A stretch of DNA of 42,475 bases from Prevotella sp. (GTDB lineage Bacteria; Bacteroidota; Bacteroidia; Bacteroidales; Bacteroidaceae). Shown piece after piece: positions 33,957 through 42,341 of the stretch. Location: NCBI GenBank assembly GCA_017460765.1, contig JAFUAK010000058.1:1-42475 (forward strand), written 5' to 3'. Positions within the stretch are counted from its first letter, which is position 1. Each line of letters opens with the position of its first letter. Below the pieces are notes generated by a model. That model did not search any database and was not told the origin of the DNA. It saw only the letters and a program-made list of their open reading frames with translations. A program made the position numbers and the translations under genes.

Positions 33957-35567
33957 ATGAAGAAACTATTATTAGGTGACGAGGCGATAGCCCAGGGTGC
34001 AATTGATGCAGGTCTGAGTGGTGTTTATGCCTATCCCGGTACTCCTTCAACGGAGATTACCGAGTATATCCAGGAGTCACCCATTGCCAAGGAGAGAAAC
34101 ATCCACCGCCGTTGGTCCACGAACGAGAAGACGGCTATGGAGGCAGCGCTCGGTATGTCGTATATGGGCAAACGTGCGCTGGTGTGTATGAAACATGTAG
34201 GTCTGAACGTCTGTGCCGACCCGTTCGTCAATTCTGGCATGACAGGTACGAACGGTGGTCTGGTGGTGCTGGTGGCCGACGATCCCTCGATGCACTCCTC
34301 ACAGGATGAGCAGGATAGCCGCTTCTATGCGAAGTTCGCCATGATTCCCACGCTGGAACCCAGCAGCCAGCAGGAGGCCTACGACATGATGCAGGAGGCT
34401 TTTGACCTCTCTGAACAGTTGCATCTGCCGATCCTCATGCGCGTCACCACCCGTATGGCCCATTCTCGTGCCGTTGTCGAGTTGGTTGACGTGCCACGTC
34501 AACAAAATGAACTGAACTACAATGCCCAGGCCAGCAACTGGGTACTGCTGCCAGCTTTCGCCCGTAAGCGCAATGACATTGTCACTGCCCAGCAGCCCCT
34601 GTTGGAGCAGATGGCTGTCGACAGCAAATACAATCAGTACATTGACGGCTCAGACCACAAGTTGGGAATCATCGCCAGCGGTATTGCCTATAACTATCTG
34701 ATGGAATGCTATCCGCAGGGGTGCCCATTCCCCGTGCTTAAGATTTCACAATATCCGATTCCGAAGAAACTGATCCGTCGCATGACAGACGACTGTGAGT
34801 TCGTGCTTATTGCCGAGGAAGGTCAGCCGTTTATCGAGGATCAGGTGCGTGGCGTGATGCCTGGCAACGCTGTCATCAAGGGACGTCTTACGGGTGAACT
34901 GCCTCGTACGGGCGAGTTGAATCCTGACTGTCTGAAGAAGGCCCTGGGCATTGAGGTGTCAGAGAACTATGCTCCCTGTGAGGATGTAACTCCGCGTCCG
35001 CCTGCACTCTGCCAGGGTTGCGGACACCGTGATGTGTATACAGCCCTCAATGAGGTGCTGCGCGAGTATCCCAATGCCCGTGTGTTTGGAGATATTGGTT
35101 GTTATACCCTGGGTTTCCTGCCGCCGTATAAGGCTATCCACTCCTGTGTGGATATGGGTGCCTCGATTACGATGGCCAAGGGTGCCAGCGATGCAGGGCA
35201 ATGGCCTGCCGTTGCCATCATCGGCGACTCCACGTTTACCCATTCAGGTATGACGGGCCTGCTCGATGCCATCAACGAGAATGCAGATATTACCGTCATT
35301 ATCTCTGATAACCTGACTACTGCCATGACTGGTGGACAGGATTCGGCTGGAACCAATAAGTTCGAGGCGATCTGTAAGGGTCTTGGTCTCTCTGAGGATC
35401 ATCTGAAGGTGGTGAATCCCATTCCCAAGAATATGCCTGAGATTACGGCTGCCATCCGCGATGAGATCAACTACCACGGTGTCAGCGTCATCATCCCGCG
35501 TCGTGAGTGTATGCAGACGCTTCAGCGTCATCTGAAACAAAAGAAAGCAAAGGAGGCACAGAAATGA
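33957..35567 (+). CDS. iorA: Indolepyruvate ferredoxin oxidoreductase alpha subunit, lacking ferredoxin domain
   Basis: A 536-aa 2-oxoacid:ferredoxin oxidoreductase subunit that converts aryl-pyruvates to aryl-acetyl-CoA with TPP and reduced ferredoxin. The N-terminal pyrimidine-binding domain has YAYPGTPSTEITEY and NEKTAMEAALG. The C-terminal TPP domain has LCQGCGHRDVYTAL, GDIGCYTLG, GASITMAKGAS and the metal motif GDSTFTHSGMTG..DNLTTAMTGGQ. The protein ends at RRECMQTLQRHLKQKK, where the classical archaeal IorA continues into a two-cluster ferredoxin domain that is absent here. I chose ATG 33957 because it follows a full promoter and gives the conserved N-terminus. It overlaps iorB by 4 nt. 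Confidence 0.93.
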   Translation: MKKLLLGDEAIAQGAIDAGLSGVYAYPGTPSTEITEYIQESPIAKERNIHRRWSTNEKTAMEAALGMSYMGKRALVCMKHVGLNVCADPFVNSGMTGTNGGLVVLVADDPSMHSSQDEQDSRFYAKFAMIPTLEPSSQQEAYDMMQEAFDLSEQLHLPILMRVTTRMAHSRAVVELVDVPRQQNELNYNAQASNWVLLPAFARKRNDIVTAQQPLLEQMAVDSKYNQYIDGSDHKLGIIASGIAYNYLMECYPQGCPFPVLKISQYPIPKKLIRRMTDDCEFVLIAEEGQPFIEDQVRGVMPGNAVIKGRLTGELPRTGELNPDCLKKALGIEVSENYAPCEDVTPRPPALCQGCGHRDVYTALNEVLREYPNARVFGDIGCYTLGFLPPYKAIHSCVDMGASITMAKGASDAGQWPAVAIIGDSTFTHSGMTGLLDAINENADITVIISDNLTTAMTGGQDSAGTNKFEAICKGLGLSEDHLKVVNPIPKNMPEITAAIRDEINYHGVSVIIPRRECMQTLQRHLKQKKAKEAQK

Positions 35568-36136
35568 AGACAGATATTATACTTTGCGGCGTAGGAGGAC
35601 AGGGTATCCTCTCTATCGCCACCATCATCGGCGAGGCTGCCATGAAGGAGAATCTCTATATCAAGCAGGCTGAGGTGCACGGCATGTCGCAGCGTGGCGG
35701 TGATGTGCAGTCAAACCTGCGCATCTCCAGCAGTCCCATTGCCAGCGACCTGATTCCTCTGGGAGGGGCCGACGTGATCATTTCCATGGAGCCTATGGAG
35801 GCCCTGCGCTATCTGCCTTTCCTCTCGAAAGAGGGCTGGATCATTACTTCGAGCACACCTTTTGTTAATATTCCGAATTATCCTGATATCGAAACAATTA
35901 AGGCAGACTTGAGTAAGGTTAAGAATGTCATTGTACTCGATATCGAGCAGGCTGCCAAGGATCATGGCGTGCCCCGTTCTGCCAATGTGATCCTGCTGGG
36001 TGCTGCCCAGAAGGCACTGGGCATCGAATATGATAAACTAGAGGATGCCATCCGTCGTGTGTTCGGTCGTAAGGGTGAGGCAATTGTCGAGGCCAACATC
36101 AAGGCTCTCGCTATTGGAAGGGAAGCCCAGAAGTAG
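35564..36136 (+). CDS. iorB: Indolepyruvate ferredoxin oxidoreductase beta subunit
   Basis: A 190-aa gamma-type subunit of the 2-oxoacid oxidoreductase family and partner of IorA. Landmarks: ILCGVGGQGILSIATIIGEAA at the N-terminus, VHGMSQRGGDVQSNLRI, and ADVIISMEPMEALRYL. The ATG at 35564 overlaps the iorA stop (ATGA), so translation is coupled, consistent with stoichiometric assembly. An upstream in-frame ATG at 35507 lies inside iorA and is unlikely. Confidence 0.93.
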   Translation: MKTDIILCGVGGQGILSIATIIGEAAMKENLYIKQAEVHGMSQRGGDVQSNLRISSSPIASDLIPLGGADVIISMEPMEALRYLPFLSKEGWIITSSTPFVNIPNYPDIETIKADLSKVKNVIVLDIEQAAKDHGVPRSANVILLGAAQKALGIEYDKLEDAIRRVFGRKGEAIVEANIKALAIGREAQK

Positions 36137-36170
36137 TTAAGAGTTGAGATTTAAGAATTAAGAGTTATGA
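36137..36170 (+). repeat. Heptamer repeat TTAAGAG between iorB and the aminotransferase gene
   Basis: TTAAGAG, TTGAGAT, TTAAGAA, TTAAGAG and a partial unit fill the gap. The ATG of the next gene (36167) lies within the last unit. Confidence 0.75.
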
Positions 36171-37477
36171 AGACTCCAATTGATAAAGAGATCGTCGATG
36201 GATTGGTTGCCGAACTTGGTATCAAGGACTTTGCCAAGGCTACTATCCGCGAGGTGAAGCAGGTAGCCGCCAAGGCAGAAAAGGCGAGTGGGGTAGAGTT
36301 CATCAAGATGGAGATGGGCATTCCCGGGCTTCCTGCTGCCCAGGTGGGTGTCGATGCGCAGATCAAGGCCCTGCAGGACGGTATAGCCCATTCCTATCCT
36401 GACATTCAGGGCGCACCTGTGCTGAAGGAGGCTGCTTCCCGGTTCGTGAAGGCCTTCATCGGTGTCGATGTCAATCCAGAGGGCTGTATCCCTGTCAGTG
36501 GCTCTATGCAGGGCACTTTCGCATCCTTCCTCACCTGTTCCCAACGCGACAGGCAGAAGGATACCGTGCTTTTCATCGATCCGGGTTTCCCTGTTCAGAA
36601 AATGCAACTCGAGGTGATGGGCGTCAAATACCAGACCTTTGATGTCTATGACTTCCGTGGTGAGAAACTGGGCCCGAAACTGGAGAGTTATCTTTCGAAG
36701 GGCAACATCTGTGCCATCGTCTACTCGAATCCCAACAATCCATCGTGGATATGTCTGCGTGAGGAGGAACTGGAAGTGATTGGCGGTCTTGCCACGAAGT
36801 ACGATGCCATTGTGATGGAAGACCTTGCCTATTTTGCGATGGACTTCCGCAAGGATCTCTCCACACCGTTCCTGCCGCCTTATCAGGCCACTGTGGCCCG
36901 CTACACCGACAATTATATGTTGCTCATCAGCGGTTCCAAGGCTTTCAGTTATGCAGGTGAGCGTATCGGTGTGACCTGTATTTCTAATGCTCTCTTCCAT
37001 CGTCACTTCGATGACCTTTCAGAGCGTTATCAGGGGCTGCCTTTCGGACCGGTATTCTCCACCCGTATGCTTTATGCCCTGAGTTCTGGTACCAGCCATA
37101 GTGCCCAGTTTGCGATGGCTGCTATGCTTCAGGCCGCTGCCGACGGCTCCTACGATTTCCGTAAGGAAATTGGCGTTTACGGTGAGCGTGCCCGCAAACT
37201 GAAGGATATCTTCTGTCGTCACAACTTCTATGTGGTCTATGACAAGGATCTTGACGAACCTATAGCCGACGGTTTCTACTTTACCATTGGCTATCCTGGT
37301 ATGACGAGCGGTGAACTGGCTCACGAACTGATGTACTATGGTGTCTCTGCCATCTGCCTCATCACCTGTGGCTCAGAGCAGGAAGGCCTTCGCGTGTGTA
37401 CCTCTTTTATAGAAGACCACCAGTACGATCAACTCGAAGAGCGCATGACGATATTCGAAAAAAATAATCCTCGGTAG
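36167..37477 (+). CDS. PLP-dependent aminotransferase linked to iorAB
   Basis: A 436-aa fold-type I aminotransferase with NPNNPSW at 188-194, MEDLAYFAMD at 217-226, and the PLP lysine Lys258 in ISGSKAFSYAGERIGV. The N-terminal ~40 residues are an extra segment compared with AspC-type enzymes. It sits 30 nt after iorB on the same strand. A plausible role is making aryl-pyruvates from aromatic amino acids for IorAB (context-based inference). It ends in a bidirectional terminator whose loop carries its stop codon. It differs from the aminotransferase at 6956-8158 in length and active-site context. Confidence 0.88.
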   Translation: MKTPIDKEIVDGLVAELGIKDFAKATIREVKQVAAKAEKASGVEFIKMEMGIPGLPAAQVGVDAQIKALQDGIAHSYPDIQGAPVLKEAASRFVKAFIGVDVNPEGCIPVSGSMQGTFASFLTCSQRDRQKDTVLFIDPGFPVQKMQLEVMGVKYQTFDVYDFRGEKLGPKLESYLSKGNICAIVYSNPNNPSWICLREEELEVIGGLATKYDAIVMEDLAYFAMDFRKDLSTPFLPPYQATVARYTDNYMLLISGSKAFSYAGERIGVTCISNALFHRHFDDLSERYQGLPFGPVFSTRMLYALSSGTSHSAQFAMAAMLQAAADGSYDFRKEIGVYGERARKLKDIFCRHNFYVVYDKDLDEPIADGFYFTIGYPGMTSGELAHELMYYGVSAICLITCGSEQEGLRVCTSFIEDHQYDQLEERMTIFEKNNPR

Positions 37478-37491
37478 TTCCGGGGATTATT
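37463..37491. terminator. Bidirectional terminator between aminotransferase and small exported protein
   Basis: A 12-bp stem with one wobble (AATAATCCTCGG and CCGGGGATTATT), loop TAGTT, followed by TCTTTT on plus. The stop codon of the plus-strand gene is in the loop, and the minus-strand gene ends in the 3' arm. Confidence 0.8.
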
Positions 37492-37927
37492 TCTTTTCGT
37501 CACTGTCATCCATATTCACCGACGTAAACTTGAACTCTGTCGCAGGCAGGAAACGTACGTCGTACTTGCCGGCATTTTTTCCTCCCGTGTACTGTTTCTT
37601 CATTTTGTTGTACTTCTTCTCCACGTTCTTGAGTTTTACGTCGCTGACAACGATACATGTGCGGTGGGGCATGTCGCGCTCATTGGTGAAGAAATTACGC
37701 AACTGGTAGGAGTAGTTCCCACGACCTGCCAGCATGTTCTTCTTCCCTGTCAGCCATACACTGTCCACTTCCTGGATATCAGTGAAATACACGATGGAGT
37801 CATTGAACGAGGCGGAGAAGCCGAACATGTAGGCCTTGGGAACCACGTGGTTCTTCGCCGATACCTGTACGTATGCCAGTGCTGCCAGTAAGGCGGCAGC
37901 GAGGGTAAGGTGTCTGAGAGATTTCAT
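37487..37927 (-). CDS. Small exported protein, unknown function
   Basis: A 146-aa protein with a signal peptide ([24 protein letters not shown]). The mature part is about 122 residues, with a short strand-rich region (YMFGFSASFNDSIVYFTDI) and a basic Lys/Tyr stretch (KKYNKMKKQYTGGK). No motif is recognised. Its ATG shares one base with the rpoD stop (TAATG), so it is probably translated by re-initiation from the rpoD message. This is an unusual partner for a primary sigma factor. Confidence 0.72.
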   Translation of the reverse strand: MKSLRHLTLAAALLAALAYVQVSAKNHVVPKAYMFGFSASFNDSIVYFTDIQEVDSVWLTGKKNMLAGRGNYSYQLRNFFTNERDMPHRTCIVVSDVKLKNVEKKYNKMKKQYTGGKNAGKYDVRFLPATEFKFTSVNMDDSDEKK

Positions 37928-38787
37928 TATCCTAAATATGTCTTTAATATCTTGTTCTTTGTACTCGACCTCAGTTTCCTGATGGCCTTTTCCTTAATCT
38001 GTCTGACGCGCTCACGCGAGAGTCCGAATTTCTCGCCGATTTCCTCCAGCGTCAGTTCAGCACAGTTGATGCCGTAGGAACATTCTATCACGTTGCGCTC
38101 CCTTTCGCTGAGCACGCTCAGGGCATTCTGTATCTCCGACTTCAGCGACTCTGTCACGAGTGCCATGTCTGTTGTAGGCACGTCCTCGTTGACAAGTACG
38201 TCAAGGAGGCTGCTGTCATCGCCATCAGCAAAAGGAGCGTCCACCGATACGTGCCGTCCGCTGATGTTCATCGCCTCGTCAATCTTGTCTTGGGGCAGAT
38301 CGATATTGTCGGCTATCTCCTCTACGGAGGGACGGCGTTCGTTCACTTGTTCGAACTTGCTGATTTCTCGGTTTATCTTGTTCACCGACCCCACTTGGTT
38401 CAGCGGCAGCCTCACGATGCGGCTCTGTTCTGAGATGGCCTGCAGGATGCTCTGACGGATCCACCAGACTGCGTAGGATATGAACTTGAAGCCGCGCGTC
38501 TCGTCGAAGCGCTCTGCCGCCTTCAGCAGTCCGAGGTTACCCTCGTTGATGAGGTCGGGCAGACTCAGACCCTGATTCTGATACTGCTTGGCAACTGATA
38601 CCACAAATCGCAGATTCGCCTTCGTCAGGCGTTCCAGTGCTTTCTGGTCCCCCTTCTTGATCGCCTGGGCGAGTTCCACTTCTTCTTCTGCCGAGATCAT
38701 CTCCTCCTTGCCAATTTCCTGTAGATATTTGTCAAGTGAAGCGCTTTCTCGGTTGGTTATAGATTTGGTGATTTTCAGTTGTCTCAT
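37927..38787 (-). CDS. rpoD: Primary sigma factor RpoD, short Bacteroidota type
   Basis: A 286-aa sigma-70 protein lacking region 1.1. Region 1.2 is [22 protein letters not shown]; region 2 is [46 protein letters not shown]; region 2.4 is [16 protein letters not shown]. Regions 3 ([12 protein letters not shown]) and 4.2 ([29 protein letters not shown]) are complete. It should direct RNA polymerase to the TTTG/TAnnTTTG promoters seen throughout this window. Its own promoter matches that consensus exactly (38812-38843), so it probably transcribes its own gene. Confidence 0.96.
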   Translation of the reverse strand: MRQLKITKSITNRESASLDKYLQEIGKEEMISAEEEVELAQAIKKGDQKALERLTKANLRFVVSVAKQYQNQGLSLPDLINEGNLGLLKAAERFDETRGFKFISYAVWWIRQSILQAISEQSRIVRLPLNQVGSVNKINREISKFEQVNERRPSVEEIADNIDLPQDKIDEAMNISGRHVSVDAPFADGDDSSLLDVLVNEDVPTTDMALVTESLKSEIQNALSVLSERERNVIECSYGINCAELTLEEIGEKFGLSRERVRQIKEKAIRKLRSSTKNKILKTYLG

Positions 38788-38811
38788 ATTGGTTCGTTAT
38801 TAGCAGTCCTG

Positions 38812-38843
38812 CAAAATTATGACATTTTTTTGAGACAACCAAA
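38812..38843 (-). promoter_or_regulatory. rpoD promoter
   Basis: TTTG (38840-38843), 20 nt, TAATTTTG (38812-38819) on the minus strand, 25 nt upstream of the rpoD ATG. Confidence 0.75.
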
Positions 38844-38849
38844 AAAAAA

Positions 38850-38873
38850 GCCACGAATTTTCATCTTCGTGGC
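38850..38873 (-). terminator. Terminator of htrA
   Basis: An 8-bp stem GCCACGAA/TTCGTGGC with an 8-nt loop and a T-run of nine on the minus-strand exit. A-rich and T-rich on both sides, it could work in both directions. The rpoD -33 box lies in its minus-strand T-tract. Confidence 0.9.
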
Positions 38874-38892
38874 TTTTTTCCTGTTTTCTGGC

Positions 38893-40392
38893 CTATTCGT
38901 TCTGCAAAGGAACGGCAAAGTAGCCCTTTTTGCCTGTCGGATAGATACCCTGGATGTAGAGTACCGGCTCCTTACTCGTGGATGCTTCCTTCACCACATC
39001 CTGTAGGTCCTCGACGGTCTTGATGCTCTGGTCGTTCACCTTCTGGATAATAAAGCCCTTCGGTACGCCGGCATCCTTCAGTTTGCCGCCGGCCACCTTC
39101 ACGATCTCCAGACCATAGCCGATATTCAACTGCTCCTTCTGGGCATCGGTAATGGCGCGGAAAGTACCACCCAGCACGTCAAGGTCGGCATTCTTCACCA
39201 CCTTCGTGTTACCCTGTTCGTTCTTCAGCGTGCAAGTCACGGTGTGGCTCTTCTTGTTGCGCAAGTAAGTCAGGCTGACCTTGTCGCCAGGGCGTTTCTT
39301 GGCCAGAATGCCCTGCAGTTCACCGAACTTTGTCACCTTCTGTCCGTCAACGGCAGTAATCACGTCACCTTCCTTCAGACCGGCGGCCTCAGCGGCACCG
39401 TCCTCTACGACTTTGGCAATATAGATACCCTCCATTGTGCCGAGGTCCACTTCCTTGTCCTTCTCTTTCTCAGAGTCTACGTAGTTCTTCACGTCTGTAC
39501 CCTGGATGCCGATCATGGCGCGCTGAACGTTGCCGTACTGCTTCAGGTCGTCCACCACCTTGTTCATAATCGTGGTGGGGATGGCAAAGCCGTAGCCGAT
39601 GTTCGAGCCTGTCTGTGAGTACAGCATGGCGTTGATACCCACGAGTTCACCACGGGTGTTCACCAGTGCACCACCTGAGTTACCCTGATTGATGGCGGCA
39701 TCTGTCTGAATGAAACTCTCCACACCATTGGCACCCAGTGTACGGGCCTTGGCGGAGATGATACCTGCGGTGACGGTATTGTTCAGTCCGAGGGGATTAC
39801 CTACGGCGAGCACCCATTCGCCAACCTTCACGTCGTCGCTGTTGGCAATGGTGATGGCAGGCAGGTTCTTGCCGTCGATCTTGATGAGGGCCAGGTCGGT
39901 GGTCTTGTCGGCACCGATCACGCGTGCGGAATATTCCTTATTGTCTGTCAGACTGACAGTCAGTTCGTCAGCACCGTCCACGACGTGGTTGTTCGTCACG
40001 ATATAGCCGTCAGCGGAGATAATCACACCCGAGCCTGCAGCAGCGCGCTTCGGTGTCTGCACCTGGCGCTGGCGCTTACCGTTGTTTCCCTGTCCGCGTC
40101 CGAAGAATCCGCCGAAGGGATCAGAGAAGAAGTCCTCGAAGGGATCGCTGTACTCAATGGTCTGCACCTTCGAGTTCTGAACCGACTTGATGTACACCAC
40201 AGAGGGCAGTGCCTTCTCAGCGGCATAGGTCAGGTCTACTGGCTGTCCTGCGGGCGCAGAGGCCACGACGGGGGTGGGGGCAGAGGCAGTGGCGGCATTC
40301 GTCTTGGTGAATGCTGCTACCGAGAGGATCAATGCAACGGCGCATACAGCCGGCGTTGCCACGTTTACAATCTTTTTCATATTCTCAGTCAT
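38893..40392 (-). CDS. htrA: Do/DegP-family periplasmic serine protease (HtrA)
   Basis: A 499-aa envelope quality-control protease and chaperone. An N-terminal membrane/signal segment (VATPAVCAVALILSVAAF, about 11-28) is followed by the trypsin-like domain with catalytic His136 (TNNHVVDG), Asp166 (TTDLALIKI) and Ser239 (NQGNSGGALVN). Two PDZ domains follow (~290-385 and ~405-495), giving the full DegP layout. A Phe/Gly-rich stretch (DPFEDFFSDPFGGFFGRG) lies in the LA-loop region. A -7 element lies at 40429-40436, and its terminator is shared with the rpoD promoter region. Confidence 0.96.
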   Translation of the reverse strand: MTENMKKIVNVATPAVCAVALILSVAAFTKTNAATASAPTPVVASAPAGQPVDLTYAAEKALPSVVYIKSVQNSKVQTIEYSDPFEDFFSDPFGGFFGRGQGNNGKRQRQVQTPKRAAAGSGVIISADGYIVTNNHVVDGADELTVSLTDNKEYSARVIGADKTTDLALIKIDGKNLPAITIANSDDVKVGEWVLAVGNPLGLNNTVTAGIISAKARTLGANGVESFIQTDAAINQGNSGGALVNTRGELVGINAMLYSQTGSNIGYGFAIPTTIMNKVVDDLKQYGNVQRAMIGIQGTDVKNYVDSEKEKDKEVDLGTMEGIYIAKVVEDGAAEAAGLKEGDVITAVDGQKVTKFGELQGILAKKRPGDKVSLTYLRNKKSHTVTCTLKNEQGNTKVVKNADLDVLGGTFRAITDAQKEQLNIGYGLEIVKVAGGKLKDAGVPKGFIIQKVNDQSIKTVEDLQDVVKEASTSKEPVLYIQGIYPTGKKGYFAVPLQNE

Positions 40393-40428
40393 TTTATTAT
40401 GATTTTAAATTCAACATGTTTGACGGTG

Positions 40429-40436
40429 CAAAGATA
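40429..40436 (-). promoter_or_regulatory. -7 element of htrA
   Basis: TATCTTTG on the minus strand, 37 nt upstream of the htrA ATG. A TTTG occurs 22 nt further upstream (40459-40462), slightly long spacing. The remaining AT-rich stretch to 40600 shows no gene. Confidence 0.55.
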
Positions 40437-40609
40437 GGTGCAAAATTCCGTTTACTGACAAAATGTCGTGAATATTTATCCCGATTTAACAATTGCCGCC
40501 AAAGGCTTAACGAGCATTTGCGATTAACACTTCAAATCTTAAAATTCTGACAAAATTAAGTTTTCATAATCGTTTTACTTGATTATTTTTAATTATCTCG
40601 CACTTCCTC

Positions 40610-40640
40610 TTGTGTCTCTCGATAATTATTGCTAACTTTG
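40610..40640 (+). promoter_or_regulatory. rnpB promoter
   Basis: TTGT (40610-40613), 19 nt, TAACTTTG (40633-40640). It ends 6 nt before the predicted RNA start. Confidence 0.7.
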
Positions 40641-40646
40641 CAACCC

Positions 40647-41003
40647 GAAAGCACTGCCACGGTCTGTCGCCGGCGCCTTTTGGTGCGGGAGGAAAGTCCG
40701 GGCAGCACAGGGCACCCCACTTCTGAAAGTGGAAGCCATTGGTGACAGTGGGTAGGGACAGAAGAAAACAACCGCCCGAAAGGGTAAGGGTGAGAAGGTG
40801 GTGTAAGAGACCACCAGCCGATGGGTGATCATCGGGCTGTGTCCGCTGGGGGCTGCAAGTTCATGTATACCACCGTTTGAGGGTTGCCCGCCCGATCCAC
40901 GGTGGAGGGTAGAACGCTTGAGCCATGGGGTGACTCATGGACTAGATAAATGACAGACGCCACGCAAGTGGTACAGAACCCGGCTTACAGGGGCAGTGCT
41001 TTC
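40647..41003 (+). ncRNA. rnpB: RNase P RNA component (bacterial type A-like)
   Basis: The catalytic RNA of RNase P, which matures tRNA 5' ends. The terminal helix P1 is explicit: GAAAGCACTGCC (40647-40658) pairs with GGCAGTGCTTTC (40992-41003). Universal landmarks are GGAGGAAAGTCCGGGC near 40690, AGGGTGAGAAGGTG near 40785, and ACAGAACCCGGCTTACAG near 40975. Length (~357 nt) fits. P1 followed by TTTT doubles as the terminator. Confidence 0.95.
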
Positions 41004-41010
41004 TTTTAAA

Positions 41011-41043
41011 GGTGAAAAAGTGAGAAAGTGAAAAGGTGAAGGA
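41011..41043 (+). repeat. Short GTGAAAA-type repeat before yihY-like gene
   Basis: GGTGAAA, AAGTGAG, AAAGTGA, AAAGGTG in a row, in the 30-bp gap after rnpB. The GTG start of the next gene (41036) lies within it. Confidence 0.65.
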
Positions 41044-41965
41044 GTTTTTCAGACAGATCTATCGCAAACTTTGGCTCACCATCCGCTTCTTTACGGAGAA
41101 GCGGGTGATGACACAGGCTGCTGCCCTCACGTATTCCACGCTGCTGGCCATCGTGCCTATCCTCGCCGTGGTCTTCGCCATCGCCCGCGGGTTCGGCTAT
41201 AACAAGTACATTGAGATCTGGTTCCGAGATATGCTCGCCTCCCAGCCACAGGCTGCCGACGTCATTGTGGGCTTCGTCAACAGTTACCTCGTCCACACCA
41301 AGAGCGGCATCTTCCTCGGCGTGGGACTGATTTTCATGCTCTATACCGTGCTGATGCTGGTGAACAATATCGAGGAGACCTTCAACCAGATCTGGCAGGT
41401 CAGCAACTCGCGACCCATCATCCGCTCGCTGACGAACTATCTTGCCATGTTCTTCCTCTTTCCCATCATTATCATCATCTCGATGGGACTATCCATCCTG
41501 CTGGCCACCGTTTCCGACTCCATGCACCACTTTGCCTTCATCGGCCCGGCAGTCCACTCGTTGTTGCAACTCTCACCTTATATATTATTATCGCTGCTCT
41601 TCATCGTGCTCTACGTCTATATGCCGAATACGAAGGTGCGCCTGTCGTGTGCCATCGTCCCAGGCATCCTCGCGGGTATCGCCATGCAGGCCCTGCAACT
41701 TTTCTATATCTATTCACAGATCTGGGTGACGGGCTACAACGCCATCTACGGCTCCTTTGCCGCCCTGCCGCTGTTCATGCTCTGGGTACAGTTCTCGTGG
41801 ACCATCTGTCTTTTCGGCGCCCAACTCACCTATACCAATCAGAACCTGAATCGTGTAGGTTTCAACCTCGAGCCCCTCGATATCCATCCGAAGATCGACA
41901 TGGCGGACGATGAACGCGACCATGCCGCCACCCAACTCTATGCTGACAATATCGACTCACTGTAA
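41036..41965 (+). CDS. YihY/virulence factor BrkB family membrane protein
   Basis: A 309-aa inner-membrane protein with about six helices (near 35-58, 88-112, 134-162, 175-195, 208-232 and 238-265). The N-terminal signature RVMTQAAALTYSTLLAIVPIL is diagnostic, as is YGSFAALPLFMLWVQFSWTICLFGAQLTY near the end. The family was once called RNase BN, a misassignment; its role is not settled. Start GTG 41036 is inside a short repeat and no better in-frame start exists before the conserved N-terminus. It is followed 13 nt later by a small lipoprotein gene. Confidence 0.9.
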   Translation: MKEFFRQIYRKLWLTIRFFTEKRVMTQAAALTYSTLLAIVPILAVVFAIARGFGYNKYIEIWFRDMLASQPQAADVIVGFVNSYLVHTKSGIFLGVGLIFMLYTVLMLVNNIEETFNQIWQVSNSRPIIRSLTNYLAMFFLFPIIIIISMGLSILLATVSDSMHHFAFIGPAVHSLLQLSPYILLSLLFIVLYVYMPNTKVRLSCAIVPGILAGIAMQALQLFYIYSQIWVTGYNAIYGSFAALPLFMLWVQFSWTICLFGAQLTYTNQNLNRVGFNLEPLDIHPKIDMADDERDHAATQLYADNIDSL

Positions 41966-41978
41966 CCATTAAGAAAAT

Positions 41979-42278
41979 ATGAAACGTGTATTTATCATAT
42001 CCATAGCCATTTTGCTCCTGCTGTCTTGCGGTGACGGTAATAAATCGTCGCAGTCTGCACCAGAAGAGGGAGCCACCGAATTCGAGATTGTAGGCAAGAA
42101 GGAAAAGGAACCGGTAAACGCTGAAGACGAACCTGTTTCCGTTTCCTCCATACTCTCAGGCAAGGCCAAGCCCTCTGCCAAGGATGGTGATGTCGGAGAT
42201 GTTGTCTCCAGCGGTTCCGATGATCCTTTTGGCGGTGATGCCGACTATCTCGACGGTGACACAGGCTATGATTATTAG
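41979..42278 (+). CDS. Small acidic lipoprotein, unknown function
   Basis: A 99-aa protein with a lipoprotein signal (MKRVFIISIAILLLLSC, predicted lipid Cys at residue 17). The mature chain is acidic and low in hydrophobics (APEEGATEFEIV, and a DDPFGGDADYLDGDTGYDY end). It has no recognised domain. It sits 13 nt after the YihY/BrkB gene, so is probably co-transcribed. It has the same build as the lipoprotein at 28172-28462, but no clear sequence relation. Confidence 0.68.
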   Translation: MKRVFIISIAILLLLSCGDGNKSSQSAPEEGATEFEIVGKKEKEPVNAEDEPVSVSSILSGKAKPSAKDGDVGDVVSSGSDDPFGGDADYLDGDTGYDY

Positions 42279-42316
42279 ACAACACAAAAGGCCCCGGCGT
42301 ATCATCTCCCCAAGGT

Positions 42317-42340
42317 TACTCACTTACTCACTTACTCACT
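42317..42340 (+). repeat. Octamer repeat TTACTCAC, three copies
   Basis: Three consecutive TTACTCAC units in the gene-free 3' end of the window, just before the inverted-repeat element. Confidence 0.8.
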
Positions 42341-42341
42341 T

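Noticed and set aside
36158..37006. A 282-aa minus-strand frame opposite the aminotransferase.
   Set aside because: It is antisense to a gene with clear PLP motifs, and has no promoter or terminator of its own.
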